This document shows, one piece after another, positions 23,861 through 35,435 of a DNA stretch of 64,000 nt (positions are counted from its first letter, which is position 1; each line of letters opens with the position of its first letter). Origin of the DNA: Drosophila pseudoobscura (Eukaryota > Arthropoda > Insecta > Diptera > Drosophilidae); assembly GCF_009870125.1 (NCBI RefSeq), contig NC_046679.1:868001-932000 (forward strand), written 5' to 3'. The notes under the pieces are model-generated. The model was not told the origin of the DNA, made no database searches, and was given only the letters and a program-made list of their open reading frames with translations. The translations under genes were made by a program, and so were the position numbers.

Positions 23861-26800
23861 ATGATGGAAAGCCACAGCGGAGCCGGAACCGGGGTGGAGG
23901 ACTCTCCGGACACTGAGATCAACTGGAGTAACTGGAGCACACCCGCAGTCATGCTGTACAACGCCATGAGCAGTGTCACGCCCGTCCCCGACTTCAGCCA
24001 GGACTTTGGTCTGCCCAGCAACGCCTACAATCTCAGCCAAACGTAAGTTGAGCCTTTGACCCCCCTGCTAATGCCTAATTATGACACACAACTCAATTAA
24101 TTCCCACACATGCGCCCCCCTCCCCCCACCGGAGGGAGGGGAAGCAAAGCCCATAAATTCGTGGAGCTCGTGCCTCTCCGCTTCGCCTTTGTACGAGTTT
24201 TACGAGTGCGAGTGCGAGTTCGAGTGCGAGTATGCATCTCTAATGATGCCTTCATTGCGCCATTCAATCATTCATTCAGACACATCCGCTTGCTCCCTCC
24301 AGTCCCAATCGCAGTCTCCGTGCCAGGCTCTTTATTTCCGTTTCAAATACGCTGGAGAGGCACGCGGAAAGCAGAGACTCGTAGCATTCAGGAAAACATA
24401 CTATGCACAGAAGAGGAATAGGTTCCATACTTGATCCAGCCTTGGGCTGTTTGTCGGCTCGTCTCCCAGCAACGTCTCCAGGCTGCAAAAAAAACGCCGA
24501 CAGTTCTTATGCATAGACCATGGCCTCCCCTCCCCCCACCAAATTACTGCAGTAAAATCCGCTGCAGACTCGACTCGACTCGGCTCGGGCTGTGGCTGTG
24601 GCTGTGGCATTCAGAGTCAGATAATTATTATGCCATGACTGCGTTTGACGCATCGAAAATACATTTTCCGAGTGGCTTTTCTGTGTTTTTTTGTCGTATT
24701 TTTTGAGACTCTGAGGCTCTGTCCTCAATCCTGTAATAACAGCCCCAAGTATCATTTGCTGTTTCTACTGCTGCCTATTCTTTGCCTTTTTCGAACTGCC
24801 TGTTTGCTTGCTTCTGATTCATGGGAAAATAAAGAAGGGAAAAACTAAACAAAAGCTGACCGCTTCAATAAAACGAAGCTCATATACCCTATCCTTTCCT
24901 ACTAAGTTCCAAGGCTTCATTGTCCGAGTCCGGAATCGAGTAGATTTGATTATGAAATTTTGATATTCCCATGTTATCATTGTATTATCAGTTTCTCTAA
25001 GCAAATAGTATACCCTTTGCCCTCTTTCAATGCGATATTTAAACCTCGAAAGCAGGCCCATCAACATTTCGTTTTGTCATTGTTTGCCATGGCATGAATT
25101 GCCGCCGGAGGCTGCATGAATGGGTCTCCCTTCCCGCTCTGCGTAGGCTTTTCTCCTTCCCTTCTGGAAACCCATAAAAACAAATCAATAATCCTCTTTG
25201 CAGCGGGCCCTTAAACAAATGGGAACTTATGTAGTAAATCCCCAGCAGTTCGTCCTGTGAGGAAAGGGCTCTGCTCTGCCCCGCTCTGTAAAGTGAGAAT
25301 TACTTATGTGAGCACTTTTTTAATTGCTCTGAAGAGCGAAAGCAAACTCTAATGACTCACCGGAGCTGGTGCTGGCCTGGTCCTGGTCGTGGTCCTGGCC
25401 TGGCCTGGCCTGACAGTTATGGGCCTTCTTCAACACAATACGTGCATATTAAATGACATCGCCAGGACCCTCCCTCTCCGTCTTTCCGTTGTACAAAGAT
25501 GTATATAGTATGTCCAATAAAGACCGACTAGCGGACTAGCGGACTAGCGGACTAAAGGGCTATCGGGGGCTGCAGGACGGAGTTGAGTTGGCGCCACAGA
25601 AATCCTTTCCCTCCTGCGGCTGGTCCACGCTCCACGCGCCATGCTCCTGGGCCGTGCTCCATTTCCTTGCCGTCTATTCAAACACTTTCGTAGATGTGAA
25701 CCTAAATAAACAAGCCGCCGAGGCACAGGCACACGAAATATTAAAAAGATGACGACAACAGCAGCAACCGATGGGCTCCAGCACGGCCTCCCTGCCTACC
25801 TTCCTTCCTCTGCAGCTCCAGCACCCTCAATGTTTTATGTGGCAGACGGCGATGCAGAGAAACACGGATTTGTCAACGCACGCACAATTACACATGCTTA
25901 ATAGCGACAACATCCTGGAATCCAGGATCCTAGCACACACAAACCCCAGCCCGCACACTCATTCTCTTGGTTACATAGACACATCACATCACCGCCCACT
26001 TGGCAGTCGTTTAGGGCGAAGCGGTGGGACGACATGAAACATAACACACACTTAATCTCGATGTCACTAATTCCCCATTGTTCCTCCATCCTCCGTTCTC
26101 CATGGCTCCATGGCTCCATGGCTCCTCCCTCCCTCCCTCCCTCCAGTTTGCAGACTCCGACGGGCCTGCCATCCTCCGAGGCTCCCAACGGGGAAGGGAA
26201 CGAGGCGGCGGCGGCAATGGAGACAGCCGGCTCGTTTGCATTCGTGATGCCCTGGTGGCGTCAGATCCTGTGGAGCATACTCTTTGGCGGCATGGTCATT
26301 GTGGCAACAGGCGGCAACCTAATTGTTGTATGGATTGTGATGACCACCAAGCGCATGCGAACAGTCACCAACTATTTCATAGGTGAGTACGTTGCGCTAT
26401 GTTACGTTACGTGGCCAGGCACGTGGGCAAACATTGCGTATACGCATTGCAAATATCACGCATACGACTGCGGGTGTTTCCCTCTGGCCGAACACAGCAA
26501 TCGACCCAAATCATTAACGCTCCCCCTTCATTACTGCAGCCCTTCATTCAACAGCACTGATTGTGTCGTTAATTATCTTTGCTTTTGTATTTGCATGCTT
26601 CGCATTTGTATCTTTTTTGGTTAAGTTCAATCTGTTTAAGCTGCAGCTGTACCCTAGGTCCAATTAGGTGCACTGCTCCTTGGGGGACATTACCTTTCAA
26701 CGCTTCATTTAGGGCTGAGTGCCTGCAGGGGAACTTAAGAAAACTACCAAACATTTGGCCATGTTGAGGTGGGGGGCGGGGCAGCTATGATGTCATTAAT

Positions 26801-29800
26801 TTTAATATCCTCTGCCTCGAGCCAGGCAGTACAATCAAGCCATCAAGTTTGCCTGTTAAGATTGCAATGGCCTTTAATAATTGAATCTCTCGTTCAGTCA
26901 CGTCTCGGAGTGCATTTTGCAGTGTCAGGTGGCCCTTGGGATCCACAGGAATGTTCATTTTGAGTTGAGCGACAATTTTAATAATTCAAATGCCTGCTCT
27001 GACACACAAACTTTTTGACTCTTCGGAAGAGAAGTGTGTGTGTCCGTGTGTGTGTGTGTTTGTGTGTGCCAACTTTCTGCAGGAGTGCATAATCGTGATA
27101 ACGACATTAAGAGCATTATGATGCAGTCAAGGATGCCTCCTGGGTGTCGGTAAACTTTCCTGATGGACACACACTATGCACACAATACACAATACGAGTA
27201 CACCCAGGCACAAATGTACATTCGATTGCACGCAGCATATCATACCATACTCGTACATATCTGCATACTGTACGCTGTAGGAGGCAGTGCAGTTGCAGGG
27301 TCGAAACCATTAGAGGGCTAGAAGACGGAAAAAGTGCACAAAAGCATGGCAAAAACAATGGCTAAGCCCATCCCCCCTTGGCCTGCGTGTCCTCCCAGTC
27401 CCCCCAGTCCTCCCAGTCCTGTGTCCAAGATCAAAATCAAACAATGGAAAAGGCAAAGTGGATGCTCGGCCAGCCCCTGCTCCGGCTCGGGCCTGCCTCT
27501 GGCGTCTACCCCTAGCATCGGTAATCGGATGCCGGCTCTTTCAGTAATGATTATTATCATTATTATGTAAACTACGTAAATGCCCGTTGAGCTCGAAGGC
27601 TTTGGCAGGGCTTTCCATGATGAATTTGCATTTATAAATACTTACTTACACATCACATCGGCGCCAATCATTATTATTGCTAACAAGTTCTGACGTTTTA
27701 ATCATTTCGGGAGCACGAAAATTGTACATTCACATCACAATCATTTGAGGCACCTCCAGAGGGCCATATTGTGGGCGGCTGTGGGGGCAGTGGGTGGCTG
27801 TGGGGGGCTGATAATCTTCTTTGGGTTCATTATCAATGCGTATTTGCATCTTTTGTTTGAGTTTGGCGAGCAGAAAAGAGTATTTGGAGCCACGCCAGAG
27901 TTGCTTGAAAGTTGTGTAAATATTTATAGGAAAATTATAAGGAACGACCAGCTGGCAGCTGCAAGCAGATTTTAATACTTAATTATTTGCCATTAATTAG
28001 TTTTTGGAACTGAGAGTATTTTCGGTGTAGTGTAGTCATGGAATTTTATCTGTCGGCGGATCGACGGAACGGGGCGGCATAGCTGAAAAGTTTCCTTTTG
28101 TTATTAATTAAAATGAGGCTGAATCGATATTTGGCTACGTGGCGTGGCCACAGGCCCTCACGGGTACCCACAACCAGAGGAGATCGAGTAGGGTAGGTCG
28201 TTTGTTCGAAATTCGAATGCGACACGTCGCGACGTGTCGTGGGCGGCAGAGAGAAGAATAGCTAGAAAATGGAACATGGAAGGTGGAACTTGGAGGGTGG
28301 AACATGGAACATGGAACACGGGGCTAATGTTCAGCAGAGAACATTTGTTTTATTGTTTGTGCTGTTGTTCTTCGTGTGTTCTTTGTCGCCTTATCTTCGG
28401 GGAGATAATGAAAAGTAAACAAAGGCGAAGACACTTTCCCTTTCTTCGTTTTTCCTATCGCTTTCTGCTGTTCTGTGGCCGCTGTGACTGCTGATTCATT
28501 AGCATGTGAATCGTTACACGGCATGCAAATGGAACACAATAAAAAGTATATCAAGTAATGAATGATGCGGATGCGGATACGGATGGACATGGACAAGGAC
28601 CCGTGATTGCCATTCAGTTGTCAGGCAAACAAATATGGCTGGCTCCCACTCAAGGGGAACTGGAAGTAAAGGTGCACTTTATGCCCCACTAATTACAAAT
28701 GTACAACGCATAAATAACGACCAAAGGTGTGTCCTTCCTGGCTCCAGCCCCCTGCAATTAGAAATGTTCTTTGTCGTTCCTTTTTTGTTTTTTTTCCTTG
28801 TCCCATAACTTGCTTAGGCAGAGTTTCTGATTTGGCTCTTTTCGGTGCTTCCATTTCCGCCAGTGAATCTCTCCATTGCGGACGCGATGGTCTCGAGTCT
28901 GAACGTAACCTTCAACTACTACTACATGCTGGACAGCGACTGGCCCTTCGGCGAGCTCTACTGCAAAATCTCGCAGTTCATCGCCATGCTGAGCATCTGC
29001 GCCTCGGTCTTCACCCTCATGGCCATCTCCATCGACAGGTGAGTACCCAAACAAAAACCCATACCCATGCCCCTACCCCCCCGACATGCCGACAAAGGAC
29101 GGCAACTTATGAATACTTCAAGGGACACGCTTCATCCCAGAGAGACCCATATCAATCACGACTTCAAGTGCTCTAAATATGATAGATTTCCGTCTGAGAG
29201 CCGATGTATGTCTGTCTATTTTGCATATAACCCATTCAGTTCAGGGAGATTTTTCCTGCCAGCATAAACGATTGCCTGTCAAAAAAGGCAAATCCCAAAC
29301 AAAACGGAATCTAGAGAAATTAATCTATTGGAAAATCCATTGGAGGCATCCCCATTCGTATTGATCTAATAGAGCTGTATGGCAACCAATTATTTAGAGC
29401 CTGTTACTCGTTACTTGTTGTAGATTGTTGTTGTATCCTAGTCCGCATCCGCACTTAATGGTCCTTGATCTGATGAGGAGCCTCCACATTCCACATTGCA
29501 GCCCAAAAAGTGAAGGGATTAATTTAATTTTGTGTTGGGGCCTGCCGCTAAATTGCATTTTACGGAGTTTTTTCGGGGTCTGTAATCAGCTTACGGCTTC
29601 CGGGTCGCTCGTTCGCTGCCAAAAGTTTCAGAATGGGTAGGGGAGGATGTTCAGGGACGTGTTCCCCCTTTTATTGTATTAAAAATGGCGCTCCACTGCA
29701 TTGCTTTTGTTTTTTACTCCAGATACGTGGCCATTATGCGGCCGCTGCAGCCCCGGATGAGCAAGCGATGCAATTTGGCCATTGCAGCGGTCATCTGGCT

Positions 29801-32542
29801 GGCCTCCACACTCATCTCCTGCCCCATGATGATCTTCTACAAGACCGAGGAGGTGCCTGTCAAGGGCCAGAGCCCACGGACTGTCTGCTACCCGGAATGG
29901 CCGGACGGTCAGACCAACCATTCCATGCTGGAGTACATGTGAGTATTCCATCAAGAAATCAATCCAGGTAGAGACACAGGAAACAAGGGGGAGTCCCCAT
30001 CACTGAGGGTGAATTTACGAGCATAGGGGCTTTTCAGTGACATGTTTCCCTCAATCCCACAATTCCACAATCCCACGGGGGAACACACAAGTCAAGAACA
30101 GTACTGGACTGGACAGGGTACATAGCTCTTCCCGAAACGAAGGTGCATGGACGGCAATCAGAGACTGCAACATTGGATCTCCGGATGGCATCCGCGGATA
30201 GGAGATAGAAGTCGTAAAAGCGGACATTTCGAATGTCAGTTTCGCAGTGAGTTGACAAACGAAACAGCCAAAACCCAAGGCAACCAGCCAACCCACCAAC
30301 TGACATAAAAAACAGGCGACAGAGAGGCGGAACAGAGTTCGGGCTAACAGGATGGAGCACAGGGGGAGGGGGGCATATGAAACGTGTTGCTTTTTACAGC
30401 CATTTTGTACGGCAATTTGGTTGACGCGCTCACTGTATCCTGTCGGTGTGTCCTGTGTGTGCTGTGTGTCCTGTGTGTCCTGTCTGTCCCACATGCAAGG
30501 CCATTAATTTTAGATTCACTCCAAATTGCTACTTACTCAATAAACCAACTCATAACAACAATGTACCATAGACCCATAGATACTAAACGGCATAAAAGCA
30601 TTGCCTGACCAATTTAAAGGATTGTAACAACTATCTGTGTGACTTCTGCTCTGCTCCTTCGTTTAGCTACAACATACTCATCATGATACTCACCTACATT
30701 CTGCCCATTGTGTCCATGACGGTCACCTACTCGCGCGTGGGCATCGAGCTGTGGGGCTCCAAGACCATCGGCGAGTGCACGCCCAGGCAAACGGAAAACG
30801 TCCGCAGCAAACGGCGGGTGAGAGCTATGAATTATGAATCCTTGTGTACTTAATATTAAACTTAGCTTCTATCAGTTGATTTTGCATTTATTTGGAGCTT
30901 CTTTAAGTGGCACAGCATATATGTATGTATATTTATTCATTTTCTGCTTAGGTGGTGAAAATGATGATTGTGGTCGTGCTGATATTCGCCATTTGCTGGC
31001 TGCCCTTCCACAGCTACTTCATCGTCACGTCCTGCTACCCGGCCATCACCGAGGCGCCCTTCATCCAGGAACTTTATTTGGCCATATACTGGCTGGCCAT
31101 GAGCAACTCCATGTATAATCCCATTATTTACTGCTGGATGAATTCGCGGTGAGTACGCTGCGGCACCACAAATTATGTCATTTGCAGTTGAATTCGCATC
31201 AGGACGGGGCCCTCAGCTAAGTTTCTTTTGGGGGGCATCCCAGCAAGGGAGCCGCCGACAGATAAGTTGATTGGTTGGCTCTCGATTTTGCCCTGCTTGA
31301 AATTAAGTACAGTACTTGCTGTGCTGGCAGTCTGTACATTCTGTACAGCCCTGCTGGCGTCAATGAACCCCAATGCACGCTTCCAATAAACATAGTTTGC
31401 TAATCCACGACACCGAACCGATGGATATTCATATCCCAACGAAAAATAACACAAAATGTCAACGCGGATGTGTACAAATTGACTGTTGGCTGTTCACGCG
31501 CCAGTGTCCGTGTCCGGGTCCGTATCCGTGTGCGTATCCGGGAAAACGTAACGATTGCAATTAATTTCGCTCAGTCAGCGGATATCTGACTATGGGTGGA
31601 GTGGTTCGATGGCCTGCAAAGGGGACAGGGAAGGGCCAGGACCGCAGCCAGAGCCAGTCCATTGACGGAGCCCCTTATGCAAATGACAGAGGACAAGGAC
31701 AGTGGAGGTGTTTGTTAATTTATACGGCGGTACGGGCTACTCATAGGGTCTATAAATTGTAATCTAAAGACCTCGCGAGTAACCTGTCGCTCGATCTACT
31801 GGAGCGACGACGAACGCTAGAACCATAGAACGGAAGCGGAAATAGATAATCGAGAAGCCCCGCCACGCCCTGCGCATAAAATTGAGTTTTATTTACATTC
31901 CGTTCTGTAGGTATTCTGCAGGTTCCAGCTTGTAGTGTATATTTTCACTGTCTTTGCAGCTTTCGGTACGGGTTCAAGATGGTCTTTCGTTGGTGCCTGT
32001 TTGTGCGGGTGGGCGCGGACTCCCTCAACCGAAGGGATAACCTGACTTCGCGGTACTCCTGCTCCGGCTCGCCAGATCACAATCGCATCAAGCGCAATGG
32101 TAAGCATTCGGAGGGCGGCCAAGAGCCTAATGGCAGGGCTAATGAGTTCCATATGTCGATAGATACACAGAAGTCGATACTTTACACCTGCCCCAGCTCA
32201 CCGAAGTCGCATCGAATTTCCCATTGTGGTGAGAGAAGCGCCCTCTCATGGTTATTGATGAGCGCCCACGACTTAATTATGTTCTTTACTCATTTGCTCC
32301 CAGGAGTTCTCCGCAATGCGCCGCTGCGATCCAGCCAGCAGCATGAGGTCCTGCACCGCCACTCGGCGCCAGCGGAGCACCTGAGCCTGAGCCACAGCAA
32401 CAGTAACAGCAACAGCAACAGGAAGCGAATGCCATACCAGCAGGAGCTGCAGCACCGCTGGACCGGACAGAGCAGTGGTGCCTCTAATACCAGCAGTTCC
32501 GCCTTGGGAATGGAAGGTCAGACCACTCAGCTGCTCTCCTGA
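23861..32542 (+). CDS. TkR99D: Tachykinin-like receptor TkR99D (GPCR)
   Basis: Rhodopsin-family G-protein-coupled receptor for Drosophila tachykinins, acting in the plasma membrane of neurons and other target cells. Nine coding exons join in frame with GT-AG sites: 23861-24042, 26147-26382, 28864-29038, 29723-29938, 30667-30817, 30952-31148, 31960-32099, 32163-32228 and 32304-32542, giving 533 aa (melanogaster about 519). The N-terminus carries NWS/NLS glycosylation motifs. TM1 includes [11 protein letters not shown] and TM2 begins NLSIADAM. The DRY motif at the end of TM3 is split by an intron (D-R|Y). TM6 has CWLPFHSYF and TM7 NPIIYCW (NPxxY). The Ser/Asn-rich tail ends TTQLLS, as in melanogaster. 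The first of two adjacent ATGs was taken as the start. The last two introns (63 and 75 nt) are multiples of three without stops, so retained-intron isoforms are possible. Identity is very secure; the tail is the least conserved part. Confidence 0.97.
24192..24232. repeat. (GAGTGC)n hexamer microsatellite
   Basis: Tandem GAGTGC/GAGTTC units inside TkR99D intron 1. Same family as 4270, 5413, 6528 and 33171. Confidence 0.85.
25525..25555. repeat. 8-bp tandem repeat (GACTAGCG)n
   Basis: Three perfect copies and a partial copy of GACTAGCG within intron 1 of TkR99D. Confidence 0.85.
26383..28863 (+). other. TkR99D intron 2
   Basis: A 2.5-kb intron with GTGAGT donor and CCGCCAG acceptor. It contains a GT-rich stretch near 27030-27065 and a GGAACATGGAA-type repeat near 28270-28320. 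No coding signal was found on either strand. Confidence 0.85.
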
Positions 32543-33170
32543 CAGCCGGTTGGCCTGACCCCGACGAACCCGACAAACCCGACGATGCCGATGGAAAGCG
32601 TTGAGATGCAGATGCAGACACAGATAGTCTCCTCATCGCCCTACAACAATAACTATAGAGGCGCCAACCTGGGAGGCCGGACTGGGCCAGGGACAGGGTC
32701 AGGGAATGGCAATGATGCAGCCGATGACAAAACCTGGCTATAAGCTTACTTTATTTAGGTCTCGAATTTATACTTTTAGCAGGTCAAAGCCAAACAGAAA
32801 TATTGTATATCCTCCTTATACATACCACAGACAGTACCACAATATAACCCCAGCACTGCGACCGCCCATTGCACATATCATACGTAAATCGGTGGAATTT
32901 CATTTAACAGCACTACTTAAAGAAAGCTCTTTTGAAATCTGAAGACTATTTCATCAGCAGGAAGGATACATCAAACTAAAGAGTCGAAAAAGTAAGAGTC
33001 CCCATATTTTGTTTGTTTTTAAGGTGTAAATACTGTACTGGTTCCTCGAGTTTCCATTTCACTCGTCCCAATACCAATTCCAATCCAGTCTAATCGCAAT
33101 CCCAATCCCATCAATCCGCTTTAAGCTGCCGTCTTAAGTTGTACAAAATATGTAATGAAGTAATCAACCT

Positions 33171-33231
33171 ACGAGTGCGAGTACGAGTGCGTGTTCGAGT
33201 GCGAATACGAGTACGAGTACGAGTGCGAGTA
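33171..33231. repeat. (GAGTRC)n hexamer array in the TkR99D 3' region
   Basis: About ten tandem hexamers GAGTGC, GAGTAC, GTGTTC and similar just upstream of the poly(A) signal, and therefore probably transcribed as part of the TkR99D 3' UTR. Confidence 0.85.
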
Positions 33232-33273
33232 TGTTCATGTAAATATAAATGTCTGAATGTAAACCTCTTTGCG

Positions 33274-33279
33274 AATAAA
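33274..33279 (+). terminator. Poly(A) signal AATAAA, probable for TkR99D
   Basis: First AATAAA on the plus strand downstream of the TkR99D stop that lies in a suitable AT-rich, GT-following context, about 730 nt after the stop codon. Assignment is by position only. Confidence 0.45.
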
Positions 33280-34174
33280 ACGACTTGCTATTTATGAAAT
33301 ATTAAAAGCGTTTGATTCCGTTTTGTTTTGTGGTGCAAACATTTTAAACTGCCAACAGCTTTAAGAGGAGAGGAGTCCTCTATGCTCAGCCTCAGCCTCA
33401 GCCTCATTCTCATTCCTTGTTTATTTAAGTATTCCATCTATATTATATACGAGTATTTTTGGTGTGTGGAATCTTTGGGAGAGTTGGGAGGCCTGGCCTA
33501 GAGTTGGAAACCCATCTGACAAATGTACAAAGTCCCCAGTGAGTGTGCAATACGAGTACATATGTATTTAAATATGAATAATCCGACTGCCAAGGGCGGT
33601 CCTTTCCCTCCCCTTACCGTTTCCTTCCCCTTTCTGCATCAGTGTCAAAACATATTTGAAATATGTTGAATATGTACATATCTACGTAGGGTGCGGTGCC
33701 TTCGAATGTTTATTCGTAGAACTCCCTTCGAGCAACAGCTATGCTATCTATGCTGCTTGCTGGCGTATCAATTTTTGATAAGTAACCATTTTAGGAGAAA
33801 TTGCATTTGATTTTTGTATTTTATTTATGTGTGCTTTATGTGTGCGCACCACTTGAACGCCCGCCAATCCTCCCGTGTATATGGCTCATAGCATGTGTTG
33901 TTAATTTTCCACTGTTTCAATCTTATAAGCTATGAATAATTCGTTGTGTTTCCATTTTCCATTCTGAGTTGCGTGTATGTCCTTTTTGCAATAATCGTCG
34001 CAAATCCCGCAGTGACGTGGCTTCAAATCACCCGAGGCCTGTTTTAGTAATATTGGATTCAGCGGAAGTCACATGAAATTGTGCTTTGGCCAGATTTGTG
34101 CATAAATACTTACATGCCATTCCATTCCATTTTATTCCGCATGTGAACAAACATTCACGACACTCGTAAATGGA

Positions 34175-34219
34175 AGCCAGAGCCATAGCCAGAGCCATAG
34201 CCAGAGCCGTAGCCAGAGC
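34175..34219. repeat. 12-bp minisatellite AGCCAGAGCCAT
   Basis: Nearly four tandem copies of AGCCAGAGCCAT (last copies with CGT). It lies in the convergent intergenic region. Confidence 0.8.
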
Positions 34220-35291
34220 TCTTATGGCAGCACTTCCTCGAAGAACCCCCGCGTATCCTTCACTAAGTAGAAGGCGAAGCTGCCATAATGCATAAGTTGG
34301 TGGCCCTCAACGAATACCAATGTGTATGGTATACAAATGGTTGTAGAAGTAATGCTGTTTAAGCTCATTTCAATTTCACTGCACAAAAAGCATTTTAAAT
34401 GCAGGTCATTAGGCCTGCCTGTCCGCCTGCCTGTCGCATTCGAATGGAAATCGGTTGCATCTATTGAATTTCATTAATGCATAGGCATAGCTGTTGAAGG
34501 ATGCATTTTAATTGGACAGCAAATGGTTCTGAAAGGGACTACTAAATTATATGAAAGCCCACTTTTAGGAGCAGAACACAGTACTCTTATACACACATTG
34601 TACATGCTTATGAATACCTCTACGACTGAGAACCGGACACAATAGGAGCCAACTTTAGGGCAAGAAACGGGGGAGTCGTAAAATGCACACCTTTTATAAA
34701 CATTAAACAATAGAAGGAAGGCATTTCAGTTCGTGTGTGCGAGTGTCTCGGTGCGGCGGTAGCTGTGGCTGTGGCTGTGCCTCCTCCCGGGACATGTCAA
34801 ACACATAAAGAAGGTCAACCTGGGGCGTCAATAAGCGCCTTGTGCAGGCACCGAGCAACCAGCAACCGGTGTGTGGGGGCTGCTTGCGGCTGCGGTACGC
34901 CAGCCCCAGCCATAATTGAATCCTCAGTTTGTGCACTGACTCGCTGCTGAGCCAAGAAGCCACAACCACAGCCAAGCAGCCCAGCAGCCCAGCAGCCAGG
35001 CAGCGAAAGCGGAAAAAGGCGAAGCGTTCCAATCGGCGGCTTTTGTGGACGTCAAGTACATTTTTACAAGTTTCTGCTACTTGCATTGTTTTGGTCTAGA
35101 TCGATTTATCTGTCCGCGCCATTAAAATGCATCCAAGTTCGAGCTGTAGTTCACTGGCGGAATGCCTGCACATAGTTTAAAGTTTTAGGTTTGTGGGTGG
35201 CTCCTAACCAAAATACAATTTATTAAATTGCATTTTGCGGAGCGAACTTTTGGCGCTTTAGCCAATGGGAGGGCTACCATCTTAAAGCTTG

Positions 35292-35297
35292 TTTATT
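35292..35297 (-). terminator. Poly(A) signal (AATAAA on minus strand) for Vps13B
   Basis: TTTATT on the plus strand reads AATAAA on the minus strand, about 140 nt beyond the Vps13B stop codon. A second copy lies at 35219-35224. Confidence 0.5.
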
Positions 35298-35435
35298 ACA
35301 CTGCTTGGTTTTCCTATTTTTATTTCAAAAAGGTAACAAAAATTGTCTTTTGTTTTTGGCATAAAATATCGTACACATCAATTAAAACATAACTGGAGTT
35401 AGTCACGAGACTTCCTCCCTCCTAAATATACTTGG

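Larger units (their letters stand above)
24043..26146 (+). other. TkR99D intron 1 (coding part)
   Basis: A 2.1-kb intron bounded by GTAAGT and a long CTCC-rich pyrimidine tract (26128-26146). It contains the hexamer array at 24192-24232 and an 8-bp tandem repeat at 25525-25555. No nested gene is recognisable. Confidence 0.85.
32543..35435. other. 3' region of TkR99D and convergent gap to Vps13B
   Basis: About 2.9 kb between the convergent stops of TkR99D and Vps13B. It holds the probable TkR99D 3' UTR up to the poly(A) signal at 33274, a hexamer array (33171-33231) and a 12-bp repeat at 34175-34219. The Vps13B 3' UTR should extend leftward from 35435 to about 35270. No gene was recognised in between. 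Confidence 0.65.

Noticed and set aside
31979..32542. Single uninterrupted exon for the whole TkR99D tail
   Set aside because: The two stretches that would be added contain good splice sites (GTAAGC/TAG and GTGAGA/CAG) and have no counterpart in the melanogaster receptor; splicing them out restores the known tail sequence.
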